A DNA stretch of 64,000 bases, taken from a virus. Made by a program: the position numbers and the translations under genes. Under the pieces are notes generated by a model. That model searched no databases. It was not told the DNA's origin and was given only the letters and a program-made list of their open reading frames with translations. The stretch spans positions 78,378 through 142,377 of the IMG/VR virus record IMGVR_UViG_3300009506_000002, one strand, 5' to 3'. Of the stretch, positions 1 to 8,119 are shown one piece after another (position 1 is the first letter of the stretch; every line of letters begins with the position of its first letter).

Positions 1-500
1 AGCCGGGTGGTAAAGCCACACAGATGTCTAAGACTGGCTCTGTGGTGAAGAAGGGTGCTGGCAAAGCGCTCTCAATTGCAGGTCGAGGTGCAGCGCTACT
101 AGGTCCTGCTGCTGCCGTTGCTGGCGCTGGCTATGCTGGTTGGGAAATCGGATCTTGGCTGAATGATGAACTCAATAGCCTTGTGAAGAACGCAACTGGC
201 GGCAAGTCACAGTCGCTCGGTGAGTGGATTTACGATAAGACTCATGATGACAAGACACAGAATTTGGTCGCGGCCACTTCTGAAAATGTCAAGGCAGTGA
301 ACGGTGCCAAGTCTGGTGCTCTGGTTCAATCACAGCGCGAACTTGAAGCAATGAGACATCCTACTGCAGAAGGCGCAGGTGGCTCAAGCTCTACTGTGGT
401 TCAAACATCTCAGACAACGAATCAGGTCATTGCACCACGCATCGATCCTTCGAACCACGACCCATCATTCCTCAAGGCCTCACTCGCAGGCGCAACATAA
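1..500 (+). CDS. C-terminal part of a structural (probably tail) protein, 5' end outside window
   Basis: The reading frame is open to the left edge, so the Met at position 24 need not be the true start. The visible residues are a small Gly/Ala-rich hydrophobic stretch (roughly residues 25-45 from that Met) followed by a GWEIGSWLND-like segment and a polar Ser/Thr/Gln-rich tail. A hydrophobic Gly/Ala segment followed by a GxWLND-type motif is common near the end of phage tape-measure or hub-type proteins; that assignment is inference. It is the only rightward gene before 38.9 kb and ends in a bidirectional terminator, which fits the end of a late structural operon meeting the early region. Confidence 0.5.
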   Translation, partial: PGGKATQMSKTGSVVKKGAGKALSIAGRGAALLGPAAAVAGAGYAGWEIGSWLNDELNSLVKNATGGKSQSLGEWIYDKTHDDKTQNLVAATSENVKAVNGAKSGALVQSQRELEAMRHPTAEGAGGSSSTVVQTSQTTNQVIAPRIDPSNHDPSFLKASLAGAT

Positions 501-508
501 CGCAAAAT

Positions 509-528
509 GGGGAGCCCGAAGGCTCCCT
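509..528. terminator. bidirectional Rho-independent terminator
   Basis: Seven to eight base-pair GC-rich stem (GGGAGCC / GGCTCCC) with a 4-nt CGAA/TTCG loop, lying between convergent genes. The flank on the leftward reading contains CATTTTGCG and on the rightward reading TATTTCG, so it can serve both directions. Confidence 0.8.
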
Positions 529-552
529 ATTTCGTTTGGCGGAGATGAAGAC

Positions 553-1467
553 TTAGTCTTCTGCTGCCAGCTTACGGAAGTAATCCAGCGCTTCGTCCTC
601 TTCACCAGGTTCAGCGCCAACCACTGGCTCCTCTTTCGGAGTTGCGGTCTTGCTGCCTGCTGAAATACCAGCACCGTGAGGCAGATCATCTTCCTCTTCA
701 GAAAGGTCTGCTGCGGAGCGGGTTGTTGCAGCGCTACCCAGTACGCGGTCAAGACGTGCTGAAAGATCGTCCCATGACTTGAAGCGTTCTGGTGATACGA
801 ACTCCTTCAGCGGGTGAAGCTGCTCGTAGATATCGGTGATGGTCTTGTCGTCATCAGCGATTGGTGATACTTCCTCGAACTTGGACTTGTCGTAGTTGAC
901 GTTGCCCTCGTACTTACGGATTCGCAGCATGAAGTTCGCGCCTTCAGTGAAGTCAAACGGGTTGATAGCCGGACCGTCTTCCTCAAACTCAGGGAACATG
1001 GCGTCCTTGATCTTGTCGAAGATCTTGGCGCCGAACTTGAACAAGAAGACCTTGCCTTCGTTCTCGGGGTTCTTCGGATCCTGAATGACCAGGATGTTTG
1101 CGATGTACTGCGTACGACGCTTGCGCTTACGCGCAATTTCCTTGTCGGATTCGATTCCTGAGTTCCACAGGCGACCGTTGTCCTTACATGCAGGACAGTC
1201 ATTGCCGATGGTAGTTGGGCACTCTTCGATGTACCAGCCACCGGTCTCCTTGAAGCCATGAGAGTAGACTTTCACCCAAGGTGCGTCTTCGCCCTCAGCA
1301 GGCGGCAGGAAGCGGATGACTGCAGAGCCATTCTTGTTTTCGTCGAGTTGTGGGTAGTAGAAGCGGTCGTCAGAATTGCCCGACCTTTTTGATTCGTTCT
1401 CGATTCGCTTGGCGAGATCGCCGAAAGACATGCGAGACTTTTTCCATGCTGGTTGTTTTGCTGCCAT
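553..1467 (-). CDS. 32: single-stranded DNA-binding protein gp32
   Basis: T4-type ssDNA-binding protein that coats single strands at the fork and organises helicase loader, polymerase and recombinase. The 304-aa length matches T4 gp32 (301 aa). A basic N-terminal segment for cooperative binding is followed by the zinc site: His70, Cys83, Cys91 and Cys94, nearly the same spacing as in T4. The C-terminus is strongly acidic (EEDEALDYF), the region used in T4 for protein partners. It is downstream of gp33 and gp59 in the T4 order. In T4, gp32 represses its own mRNA; here the leader (about 1470-1560) has two small hairpins and a late-type motif, so similar control is possible. Confidence 0.96.
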   Translation of the reverse strand: MAAKQPAWKKSRMSFGDLAKRIENESKRSGNSDDRFYYPQLDENKNGSAVIRFLPPAEGEDAPWVKVYSHGFKETGGWYIEECPTTIGNDCPACKDNGRLWNSGIESDKEIARKRKRRTQYIANILVIQDPKNPENEGKVFLFKFGAKIFDKIKDAMFPEFEEDGPAINPFDFTEGANFMLRIRKYEGNVNYDKSKFEEVSPIADDDKTITDIYEQLHPLKEFVSPERFKSWDDLSARLDRVLGSAATTRSAADLSEEEDDLPHGAGISAGSKTATPKEEPVVGAEPGEEDEALDYFRKLAAED

Positions 1468-1482
1468 TGATTTCTCCTGTTC

Positions 1483-1499
1483 TGTACAGCGCGGATTAA
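1483..1499 (-). promoter_or_regulatory. hairpin in gp32 mRNA leader
   Basis: AGCGG...CCGC(G)CT inverted repeat just upstream of the gp32 ribosome site. T4 gp32 autoregulates through a folded leader; a similar role here is inference only. Confidence 0.35.
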
Positions 1500-1548
1500 C
1501 CGCTAGACATTGATATTATTGATTTTTGTGGTTGTTGAGACCACTTAC

Positions 1549-1556
1549 TATTTATG
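1549..1556 (-). promoter_or_regulatory. T4 late-type promoter motif upstream of gene 32
   Basis: CATAAATA on the minus strand, one base from the T4 late -10 consensus TATAAATA, about 85 bases upstream of the gp32 start in the only non-coding stretch here. Confidence 0.5.
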
Positions 1557-1563
1557 CGATCTG

Positions 1564-2175
1564 TCAGGATTTCAGGAAAATTTCTTTAACTTCATCATGG
1601 CATTTCGCTTTGTCAAGATTGAGGAATGGTGCATACTTTTTGATTTTCAGCGACCATTGCTCATAGATGTAATCGTTCTTCAACATGCGGTCAAAGCGTG
1701 CTGAAAAGCCGAGTACGGTATCCATGATGATATAGGTTTCAAGGGTGATGTAGCGTTGAACCAACAACCTAAAGATGATTGGCTGTGATCCTTCCTTGAC
1801 AACGAAGAGATCATTAAAGGTCAGGCTACGGTTTGCAAGAAAGTCCCGGATGTTTTCCATGTCCGATCTTGCAGTTGTGAATAGGCGGGACATACGTTTG
1901 CGCCATGCAAAGTAGATCTCTTCTGACTCTTGGTTGAGGGTCAGATCGCCCACCCACAAATTCTCATTTTCGACAAAATTGGCAACAAGGTACGGTATGA
2001 TGTAGTCCATGTTGCGGTTTGCCAAGCGCTCGAAAAATGCCTTATCGTTGCGCTTTTCATAGGAACTGCGCTTGACCGTGGTCTTTGCGCGGTACTTGAT
2101 ATAGTCGTAGGATGGTGTGTTGAAGTGGCTCTTCAGCGCGACATAATGCTGAAAAACCTCAAATCCTGAAAGCAA
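1564..2175 (-). CDS. 59: helicase loader gp59
   Basis: Loads the gp41 helicase onto gp32-coated forks. The 203-aa protein aligns by eye with T4 gp59 (217 aa): an N-terminal YDYIKY segment, a middle block LVANFVENENLWVGDL and a C-terminal LETYIIMDTVLGF segment match in order. The frame opens with TTG at 2175, preceded by GGGGTAG, and begins just after the stop of the upstream ORF. It lies between gp33 and gp32 exactly as in T4. Confidence 0.93.
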   Translation of the reverse strand: MLSGFEVFQHYVALKSHFNTPSYDYIKYRAKTTVKRSSYEKRNDKAFFERLANRNMDYIIPYLVANFVENENLWVGDLTLNQESEEIYFAWRKRMSRLFTTARSDMENIRDFLANRSLTFNDLFVVKEGSQPIIFRLLVQRYITLETYIIMDTVLGFSARFDRMLKNDYIYEQWSLKIKKYAPFLNLDKAKCHDEVKEIFLKS

Positions 2176-2178
2176 CTT

Positions 2179-2619
2179 CTACCCCAATAAGATTATCGGT
2201 GTGCGTGTAAATATACCACATTCGAGTACTCTTGTCAAGTCTTCATTTGAGACCATCGACACGGTATCGATTATGGCAACGTGGAATGTTGCCAAGGCTG
2301 GCATGTAGAGACGTGGCAAGCGTGAACGGAATGATCTGACATTGAACACACGTTCTTGAGAAATGCCGTACTCACGAATGTACTCGCATCTCCGGCGCTC
2401 ATCGAATGCAAACAGAGCCGCATTGTACTTTTGAGCCAGTGCCACGGCTGCGGTGGTGTGACCAGTACGACGAGACATCTGCAATCGCATGACACGGAAG
2501 TCTGTCTCGAATGCTGGCAGTGTTCTGAGGAATTCTTCAGGCAGAGAGTAGTAGCTGTCGATATGCGCTTCTGCAAGAGCAAGCATCTGATCAGTCAGCG
2601 TTGGGATTGAGAGGTTCAT
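2179..2619 (-). CDS. P-loop-like protein, unknown
   Basis: 146 aa. I do not recognise a family. Residues about 51-58 read RRTGHTTA, a P-loop-like turn, and about 60 residues later ATFHVAIIDT resembles a Walker B strand, so a small or shortened nucleotide-binding fold is possible. It sits between gp33 and gp59 with short overlaps on both sides, so it is translated with the replication set. Function unknown. Confidence 0.65.
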   Translation of the reverse strand: MNLSIPTLTDQMLALAEAHIDSYYSLPEEFLRTLPAFETDFRVMRLQMSRRTGHTTAAVALAQKYNAALFAFDERRRCEYIREYGISQERVFNVRSFRSRLPRLYMPALATFHVAIIDTVSMVSNEDLTRVLECGIFTRTPIILLG

Positions 2620-2852
2620 ATCGGCAGCTCCGCAGTTGTATCTTCGTTGTGTTCTTTCCTGATTAGTTTCAGGCGTCTGGCTTCAATCGTCACTTTCTCG
2701 AGCAACGTGCCAGAGATATATGCCTTTGATGCCTCGACGTCAATGTCGTTTTGCTCACAGACAGCTTGAATGGCGTCCAGATAGGTTGTGCCACGAGCAG
2801 CCAGTTTTTCGACCTGTTCTGCGAAGTGCTGCTTTGAGAACTTAATTGGCAT
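2616..2852 (-). CDS. 33: late transcription co-activator gp33
   Basis: In T4, gp33 bridges RNA polymerase and the gp45 sliding clamp to activate late promoters recognised by gp55. This 78-aa protein carries the same central signature: T4 has YLEATTAFLEENSI...FIPSGIIEKI and this has YLDAIQAVCEQNDI...YISGTLLEKV. It is shorter than T4 gp33 (112 aa) at both ends. Position next to gp59 and gp32 supports it. Late promoter motifs of NATAAATA type elsewhere in the window imply it is used. Confidence 0.85.
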   Translation of the reverse strand: MPIKFSKQHFAEQVEKLAARGTTYLDAIQAVCEQNDIDVEASKAYISGTLLEKVTIEARRLKLIRKEHNEDTTAELPI

Positions 2853-3079
2853 CAGGACTCTTTCTCTTCGAAATACTTACCGTCCAGGCCGCAGATTGAT
2901 CTGCGTGCTTCGTCACAGGTCATGAAGAGACCTTTACCAGTGACAAGGAACTGGATGTGTGCGTCACTGTACGCATCCTTGTGGATGACTTTTGGTGCAA
3001 CGCACACATCCAGCCTCTTGAGGCCGTTCGCCTCTTCTTTATGATGGGTACATTTTCTACAGATTTTTGGTTCACTCAT
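2852..3079 (-). CDS. small Cys-rich protein, probable zinc binder
   Basis: About 75 aa from the ATG at 3079, which overlaps the upstream stop as ATGA; a longer frame to 3112 would overlap more. CRKCTHH near the N-terminus and later Cys residues at CVAP, TCDE and SICG suggest a zinc-ribbon. Function unknown. Confidence 0.6.
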   Translation of the reverse strand: MSEPKICRKCTHHKEEANGLKRLDVCVAPKVIHKDAYSDAHIQFLVTGKGLFMTCDEARRSICGLDGKYFEEKES

Positions 3080-3405
3080 CGTAGTGGTTCTCCGAAATAG
3101 CGCGTTGCGCATTTGATAGTATGATCGACGTTGAAGCCTTCGTCGCGCAGCCCCAGGACAATGGCATAGCGAGCAGCCCGGGCCAGCTCTTCATCATGTG
3201 AGTCGAGGTCACCGAGCCACTTCTCTTCGAAGCGATCTGCCCCAATACTTCCACCATAACCGATCGCCTCACGTGCCTTTTTACCAATGTAGAACCAAGC
3301 TGCAAAGAGCTCTCCCCGAGTGTAGTCACGATAGTTGCGCGGCTCGAAAGCTGTTCCTTCTTTGATGCGTTTGCGCTGGCGCGATGTCATCTTACTGAAA
3401 TCCAT
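3076..3405 (-). CDS. hypothetical protein
   Basis: 109 aa, soluble and mixed-charge, with a conserved-looking RGELFAAWFYIGKKAR segment. No family recognised. Its SD (AGGGAG) lies upstream of the ATG at 3405. It is coupled to the next gene by an ATGA overlap. Confidence 0.65.
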   Translation of the reverse strand: MDFSKMTSRQRKRIKEGTAFEPRNYRDYTRGELFAAWFYIGKKAREAIGYGGSIGADRFEEKWLGDLDSHDEELARAARYAIVLGLRDEGFNVDHTIKCATRYFGEPLR

Positions 3406-3423
3406 AATATACTCCCTTGAGGT

Positions 3424-3963
3424 TTATTCTGCGCCACCCATGAATCGCTGCATGTGCTTAGCCTGTGAGATCGCGTCATCAAGAGCGTTATGGTAGGTAC
3501 CGATGCGCTCGAATACAATATCTTCAGGTGCAAGTGCCTTCAGTGTACGGTAGCAGCGGTCGTTCCAGAACTTCCATGGCTGCTCGAGGCCTACTGCGCG
3601 GTACGCATGAGACATGATTGCGTTGTCGAACGCAGCTCCATTGCCCCACAGATAAACAGCCTTGCGGCGGTTGAACCACTCGGTAAATTGCTGCATGCCT
3701 GATTTCAGGGAGACATTTGAGTTCTTGGCTTCAACCAGTACCTTGCGGGCTTCTGGTGCCTGACCCATCCACCACTCGACAGTCTTCGGGTTGATGCTCA
3801 GGCCAGCTTCAACGCAGGATTCGGTGTTGATGGTAATGTAAAAGGTTTCTCCGATCTTGTCGGAAGTCGGGTCGAACTCGACTGCACCAATTGACAGGAT
3901 CGCCGCAGTGGCAACGGTGTCAAGGGTTTCCAAGTCGACCATGATATGTTTCAATGGTGGCAT
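3424..3963 (-). CDS. dexA: DEDDh 3'-5' exonuclease, DexA/exonuclease VIII-like
   Basis: RNase H-fold exonuclease. Exo I motif is VDLETLDT (acidic pair near residues 9-11), Exo II is WGNGAAFDN, and Exo III is HNALDDA with the DEDDh histidine. In T4, DexA degrades single-stranded DNA ends and relates to cellular RNase T-like enzymes. The 179-aa size fits the compact Rv2179c/exonuclease VIII-type phage enzymes better than T4 DexA (227 aa). It has its own early promoter (3987-4015). Confidence 0.88.
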   Translation of the reverse strand: MPPLKHIMVDLETLDTVATAAILSIGAVEFDPTSDKIGETFYITINTESCVEAGLSINPKTVEWWMGQAPEARKVLVEAKNSNVSLKSGMQQFTEWFNRRKAVYLWGNGAAFDNAIMSHAYRAVGLEQPWKFWNDRCYRTLKALAPEDIVFERIGTYHNALDDAISQAKHMQRFMGGAE

Positions 3964-3986
3964 TGATACTCCTTATTCGTTATGAC

Positions 3987-4015
3987 AGTCTACACGAAAG
4001 AGGTATAACTGTCAA
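3987..4015 (-). promoter_or_regulatory. early sigma-70 promoter for dexA
   Basis: TTGACA (4010-4015), 17-bp spacer, TAGACT (3987-3992). The -35 overlaps the end of the upstream gene. Confidence 0.85.
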
Positions 4016-4239
4016 GTATTTTCTGATACCCACCCGATGGTAGTCCATTGGTGAACTGCGGACAAGAACTCGTTGAACTCAATGCTCCACTTTTGTGGTA
4101 GGAATTTCAACGGGTAGGCTTCATCGTCCACCCTAACGCCATGCTCAACCAAGAAGTCGATTAACTCCTTTTCAGAGTTGAAAATGGCAAACGGCCTGCC
4201 CAAGGTTCTGTGCGGGTAAACGAAAACGTCTTTCGCCAC
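4012..4239 (-). CDS. hypothetical protein
   Basis: 75 aa with an SEKELIDFLVEHG helix and several aromatic residues. No family recognised. Its 3' end overlaps the -35 box of the dexA promoter. Confidence 0.6.
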   Translation of the reverse strand: MAKDVFVYPHRTLGRPFAIFNSEKELIDFLVEHGVRVDDEAYPLKFLPQKWSIEFNEFLSAVHQWTTIGWVSENT

Positions 4240-4263
4240 AGGCCGATGTCGCGGGGATAAAAC

Positions 4264-4521
4264 TTAATCCTGCGCGGTCGGGAAGATTGCATCGTAGTCG
4301 TCGAGCAGGTCGTTGATTTCAGCTTCGACCTCTTCCTTGTTCTGCTCGAAGTAGATCTTCGCCAGTTTGCGCAGACGTGCTGGCTTCATACCAGTTGCAT
4401 CCTTCACGCGGTCGCAGATGCCCTTCTGCAGGTCCTTCTCTGCTGCAACACGAGTCAAGCTCGCATTGAACTCCTGCAGCGCGCGGCCGATGATATCCTT
4501 GTCAGCATTACATAGTGCCAT
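4264..4521 (-). CDS. dsbA: double-stranded DNA-binding protein DsbA
   Basis: T4 DsbA is a small dsDNA-binding protein encoded upstream of gene 33 and associated with late promoters. This 85-aa protein shares the T4 C-terminal pattern: a ...ARLRKLAKIYFEQNKEEVEAEINDLLDDYDAIF-like stretch matches T4 ...LLALYHKDNRDVFEAETEEVVELYDTVF, in the same helix spacing. Location one gene cluster upstream of gp33 supports the call. Confidence 0.82.
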   Translation of the reverse strand: MALCNADKDIIGRALQEFNASLTRVAAEKDLQKGICDRVKDATGMKPARLRKLAKIYFEQNKEEVEAEINDLLDDYDAIFPTAQD

Positions 4522-4911
4522 TTAACACTCCTTTTCTTTGATGAGTTTGTATTCGTATTTGTCAAGCTGTCCTCCCCATCCAGAGAAGCAGGTCAACACC
4601 GGTATGCCGTATGACTCGACAGCTTCAATTGCAGCCCTACGCGGAGGGAGGTCGAAGCCATTTGGTAGTTTTGCAGAAGCCGGGACAACAATTTTGCAAT
4701 CCCATACTCGGAACTCGCTATGATCTATTGGCTCCTCTCCCTCTCGGAGATGTGATGCCAGATAATTGAGGATGCGAGAAGCGGGTTTCAGCCATCGGTC
4801 GAAGTTACGGTCAACAGCATTTTCGAGCCATTCACCATTTGCTCCGGTAGCTTTGTAGTGCTCGTAGGCTAGTTCACGAGCGAGACATTCTTCTTGAGTG
4901 CGATCACACAT
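4522..4911 (-). CDS. hypothetical protein
   Basis: 129 aa from the ATG at 4911, chosen because GGAG sits 8 bases upstream and the start overlaps the previous stop (ATGTGTGA); an earlier Met at 5001 would overlap the neighbour by almost 100 bases. The C-terminal half has a FDLPPRRAAIEAVESYGIPVLTC stretch that looks like an ordered alpha/beta domain. Function unknown. Confidence 0.6.
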   Translation of the reverse strand: MCDRTQEECLARELAYEHYKATGANGEWLENAVDRNFDRWLKPASRILNYLASHLREGEEPIDHSEFRVWDCKIVVPASAKLPNGFDLPPRRAAIEAVESYGIPVLTCFSGWGGQLDKYEYKLIKEKEC

Positions 4912-5329
4912 ATCTAAACTCCAGACCTGGTACCCAGGTTTTCTTGAACGCAAGGCAGCGCTCTTCGTATGGCACAAGTCCTTCTTTGCGAATTCGGACA
5001 ATCACGTCCTTCTCGCCTTCAAAGTTTTCCAGCCAGTCCCAGAAGTCGCTGACTTTGCCATGATACATTGGGAGCAGGTCAACAAACGAACCGGCCTCGC
5101 GCTTGCCAGCATGGAACTCTTCCCAATATTGATCAGTCAGCTCCCAGGCTGTGATTGATGCGCTATTGAGGAACTCGTGATCCTTGTTGTTTTCAGGGTC
5201 GAGGATTTTTGATTCGATCTCGCGCTCGTCATCATTTGAGAACACTGATTTGGTGACAGTGTATCCGTACCAGATCAGGAATGTGAGTAGCGCAAGCGCG
5301 TAGATGTCATAAGGATTAGGTGCGTTCAT
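4904..5329 (-). CDS. membrane-anchored hypothetical protein
   Basis: 141 aa with one N-terminal transmembrane segment (about residues 8-26, YALALLTFLIWYGYTV) and a long acidic/aromatic soluble domain. A perfect sigma-70 promoter lies in the gene upstream and should drive it. Function unknown. Confidence 0.65.
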   Translation of the reverse strand: MNAPNPYDIYALALLTFLIWYGYTVTKSVFSNDDEREIESKILDPENNKDHEFLNSASITAWELTDQYWEEFHAGKREAGSFVDLLPMYHGKVSDFWDWLENFEGEKDVIVRIRKEGLVPYEERCLAFKKTWVPGLEFRYV

Positions 5330-5711
5330 CTTTAACTTGCTCCAAAGGGTAGTACACGCCAGAAGGTCCGGTCATGTAAAAGTCTTTCCGCTGTATGCGT
5401 AAACGAAACGTATTATACAGCATTTCTTCGGCTTTGTCAATAGCCGCCATGTGGTGATCACCTGTCTGACAATGCAGGTCATGGGTTTCATCATCCCACT
5501 CGATCAGGGTCACTGGCATGTTGCACTGCCAGTCCTCACTCCACACCTGGAAGAGTTCTATTTCTGTCCTATTCTGCGCTGTCATTCTGTCCACAGATGC
5601 ATTGTGAGGGAAGGCGCCCACAGTCCCTACAGAAACCAGTAGGAGTTTCTTCGCGTTGTCTATAACCGTATGGCTCTGCACCTCGTGCAATGCGCATCTG
5701 GTTGATTGCAT
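5316..5711 (-). CDS. hypothetical protein
   Basis: 131 aa; the 5' part is less certain. The second half (residues about 65-131) contains an IEWDDETHDLHCQTG segment. It overlaps the next gene by 14 bases. A consensus promoter lies inside it (5412-5440). No family recognised. Confidence 0.55.
   Translation of the reverse strand: MQSTRCALHEVQSHTVIDNAKKLLLVSVGTVGAFPHNASVDRMTAQNRTEIELFQVWSEDWQCNMPVTLIEWDDETHDLHCQTGDHHMAAIDKAEEMLYNTFRLRIQRKDFYMTGPSGVYYPLEQVKDERT
5412..5440 (-). promoter_or_regulatory. perfect-consensus sigma-70 promoter inside a coding region
   Basis: TTGACA (5435-5440), 17-bp spacer, TATAAT (5412-5417): six of six at both boxes. It lies within the 5316-5711 gene and points at 4904-5329. 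Confidence 0.75.
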
Positions 5712-5712
5712 C

Positions 5713-5892
5713 CTAGGTTGCTTCCAGCGCTTCTGGAGGAACGTCGGTCATTGGTTGAACACTTACCAACTCATCTGCTATCATCTGTGGGATAGCTTTT
5801 CGTAGACGTGCGATCTCCTCAGGATCGATTTTGCCGTGAGGATCGAAATGGCTATATCCGCCATTGATACGATCTTCGTGGTTGTCAGCCAT
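5713..5892 (-). CDS. small hypothetical protein
   Basis: 59 aa from the ATG at 5892, which overlaps the upstream stop (ATGGCTGA). Acidic and Pro-rich at the end. An in-frame upstream Met at 5973 would overlap the neighbour by about 90 bases and is less likely. Confidence 0.5.
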   Translation of the reverse strand: MADNHEDRINGGYSHFDPHGKIDPEEIARLRKAIPQMIADELVSVQPMTDVPPEALEAT

Positions 5893-6229
5893 TGAGGATC
5901 TGCACTTCGCCTTCGCGAACGTCTTCTTGATCAGTGACAACTTTCTTGCCATCAGACTCGCCGACAACTTCACGCTCGACCACCGACTTCGGACCCTTGT
6001 AGTCCTTCAGGTCTTTTGTGGTGATGATGCCTGAACCGTGTACCATTGCGTCATCCATGTCTTTCTCCTTTTCCGTAACTTCAATCCTGAATGTTGCTCC
6101 AGGGTGAGGGTGTGGCATTGGCTCAACTCCCTCAATAATCTCCGCAAAGCTGAAAGGTTGCAGAGGAGGCATGACCCATAAATTGACAGGAGGGAAGCGT
6201 AGGTCAGGCCAGTTGATCCTTAATCCCAC
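5885..6229 (-). CDS. hypothetical protein, start uncertain
   Basis: From GTG at 6229 (AAAGGAG 8 bases upstream) the frame is 114 aa. An internal ATG at 6058 also has a strong AAAGGAGAAAGAC ribosome site, so a 57-aa form may be the main or a second product. The C-terminal half is rich in Val/Glu/Lys. Function unknown. Confidence 0.5.
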   Translation of the reverse strand: MGLRINWPDLRFPPVNLWVMPPLQPFSFAEIIEGVEPMPHPHPGATFRIEVTEKEKDMDDAMVHGSGIITTKDLKDYKGPKSVVEREVVGESDGKKVVTDQEDVREGEVQILNG

Positions 6230-6453
6230 CCCTTCTCCTTTGCCAGTTTGTCAACCATATCCTGCAGGTTCTGAACCCACGAGCTTCTCATTGTGAGAAT
6301 CACACCTTGAGTGCAATCCTCGACAACTGGTTCCCATTCGAACTCCAGACCGTCTTGATCATAGCACTCTTTGAGGACTTTTGCAAGTTGTTTCTTGTCG
6401 CGTACTTTGAGCGACAGTTCCCATCTAACCGGGCTTTCAGTGACGGGTGTCAT
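6220..6453 (-). CDS. small hypothetical protein
   Basis: 77 aa from ATG 6453 (upstream GGAGAGG). Reads like a compact alpha/beta domain with WELSLKVRDKKQLAKVLKE. Function unknown. Confidence 0.55.
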   Translation of the reverse strand: MTPVTESPVRWELSLKVRDKKQLAKVLKECYDQDGLEFEWEPVVEDCTQGVILTMRSSWVQNLQDMVDKLAKEKGWD

Positions 6454-6760
6454 ATCCGAACCTCTCCAGAACTGTACGCGCACGCGCACGAACGGAATCG
6501 TCAGCGCTCTTGAGATAATGCGTCCACCACATTTCGTTCTTCATGTACTGCTCGAACTCCTTGGAGTCAATTGGGAACATCATTTGGAGCTTGGTTGGTG
6601 TCAGGTCATGGAGAGTACCCTCACGCGCAATATCCCGAAGCATCTCGACCATTGCGTCATGCTCTTCCAGAATGTCAGAGACGATGCCGTCAAAGTCGTC
6701 TGCGTTTGCAGTCAAACGATCACGGAACTTCTGTGATGGCTTAGTCGTTTGCGATGACAA
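6437..6760 (-). CDS. hypothetical protein, start uncertain
   Basis: The frame is open further upstream but deep inside the neighbour; TTG at 6760, preceded by AAGGGG, is the most economical start, giving 107 aa. The C-terminal FEQYMKNEMWWTHYLKSA region looks helical. Function unknown. Confidence 0.5.
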   Translation of the reverse strand: MSSQTTKPSQKFRDRLTANADDFDGIVSDILEEHDAMVEMLRDIAREGTLHDLTPTKLQMMFPIDSKEFEQYMKNEMWWTHYLKSADDSVRARARTVLERFGYDTRH

Positions 6761-6947
6761 GTTGCACCCCTTCGATCTTTCTGTTCTCTTCGAGACGCCA
6801 AACAATAGCGGTTGAGATGTGGAACTCTTCGAGTAGCTGTATGTATTCATCCTTGGTCAACTCGATGAACTCAAGGTTCTCTGCGCCGTGGCGCTGAATC
6901 AGCTCGATGACGCGATCATAGATGCTGTGCTTAAATCTAACTCTCAT
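6741..6947 (-). CDS. small hypothetical protein
   Basis: 68 aa from ATG 6947 with GGAG 8 bases upstream. Contains an FIELTKDEYIQLLEEFHIS helical segment. Function unknown. Confidence 0.55.
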   Translation of the reverse strand: MRVRFKHSIYDRVIELIQRHGAENLEFIELTKDEYIQLLEEFHISTAIVWRLEENRKIEGVQLVIAND

Positions 6948-7263
6948 CTTGTTCTCCTGCTTTGGCTGGGATAGAAAAGTTGTCAGCATTACGGTACACG
7001 ATGACCTTGGTTATACGAATTTCCTTCTCGCGAGGTGTAAGGTTTATCTCCTCGAGTACGTAGCCATGAAAGGTTTCCATGTCCTCACATCTATGGGCTT
7101 GCGCTTCACAGCTAAAGTCCTTCTCCTGTGGATCGGTACCCAGCAAGTTGGTGACTGTCAGCGTGCCTGGGTTCCAATACTTGACATTGAAGTCGTGCGC
7201 AGTCCTACCGTTGCCATAGCGAATTGGCAACGACAGGAACTCAGAAATATGCAAGCATGGCAT
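6937..7263 (-). CDS. hypothetical protein
   Basis: 108 aa, beta-rich by appearance. Its ATG overlaps the thymidylate synthase stop by one base (TAATG type), so it is probably translated by coupling to td. Function unknown. Confidence 0.55.
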   Translation of the reverse strand: MPCLHISEFLSLPIRYGNGRTAHDFNVKYWNPGTLTVTNLLGTDPQEKDFSCEAQAHRCEDMETFHGYVLEEINLTPREKEIRITKVIVYRNADNFSIPAKAGEQDES

Positions 7264-8108
7264 CAGACGGCCACCTTGCCTGTCAGCTTCGGATGCGAAT
7301 GGTAGTTGATCAGTTGGATGTCGTCGAACTTGAAGTCGTCGATCTCCTTGCAGTCCGGGTTGAGTGCAACCAGAGGGAAGTGGTGCGGCTTTCTGGTCAA
7401 CTGTTCATTGATCTGCTCAATGTGGTTCTCGTAGATGTGAGTATCGCCACCTGTCCAGATCAGCTCGTGTGCTTCCAGTCCTGTAACGTGAGCCACCATC
7501 TGCAGAAGCAGAGCGTAGCTGGCAATGTTGAACGGAAGCCCTAAGAAGCTGTCTACGCTTCGCTGGTACATTTGAAGTGAAAGTTTACCATTGATGTGGA
7601 AAAACTGGTAGAACGCATGACAGGGCGGCAGAGCACACTTTCCGTTGGCGACATTGACCGAGAAGGAATCTTCATCCACTGGCAACACTTTTGGATTCCA
7701 GGCCGAGCAGATCAAACGGCGGTCGTTCGGATTTGTGCGCAGCTTGTCAATGATGTTCTGTAGCTGGTCGATGCCAGAACCATCAAAGTTGCGCCATTGC
7801 GCGCCATACACAGGACCGAGGTCGCCGTTTTCATTGGCCCACTCATTCCAGATGCGGACGCCGTTGTCCTGCAGGTACTTGATGTTCGTATTGCCCGAAA
7901 TGAACCATAGCAGCTCGTGAGCAATCGACGGGAAGTGGGTGAACTTGGTTGTCAGCAGCGGGAATCCCTCTCTGAGGTTAAACCTCATCTGGGTTCCGAA
8001 AATTGCGTAGGTGCCAACGCCAGTGCGGTTGTCTTTGTATTCACCTTCATCAAGAATTCGTCTCACGAGATTGAGGTATTGGTACTCTGGGTGTTCCTTC
8101 TGATGCAT
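7263..8108 (-). CDS. td: thymidylate synthase
   Basis: ThyA-type enzyme converting dUMP and methylene-tetrahydrofolate to dTMP for phage DNA synthesis. 281 aa, close to T4 Td (286) and bacterial ThyA (264). The catalytic cysteine is Cys163 in the [12 protein letters not shown] motif; the folate/phosphate motifs RTGVGT (about 28-33) and the C-terminal [20 protein letters not shown] segment are present. Unlike T4 td there is no intron. Confidence 0.96.
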   Translation of the reverse strand: MHQKEHPEYQYLNLVRRILDEGEYKDNRTGVGTYAIFGTQMRFNLREGFPLLTTKFTHFPSIAHELLWFISGNTNIKYLQDNGVRIWNEWANENGDLGPVYGAQWRNFDGSGIDQLQNIIDKLRTNPNDRRLICSAWNPKVLPVDEDSFSVNVANGKCALPPCHAFYQFFHINGKLSLQMYQRSVDSFLGLPFNIASYALLLQMVAHVTGLEAHELIWTGGDTHIYENHIEQINEQLTRKPHHFPLVALNPDCKEIDDFKFDDIQLINYHSHPKLTGKVAV

Positions 8109-8119
8109 CTAGGCGCTCC

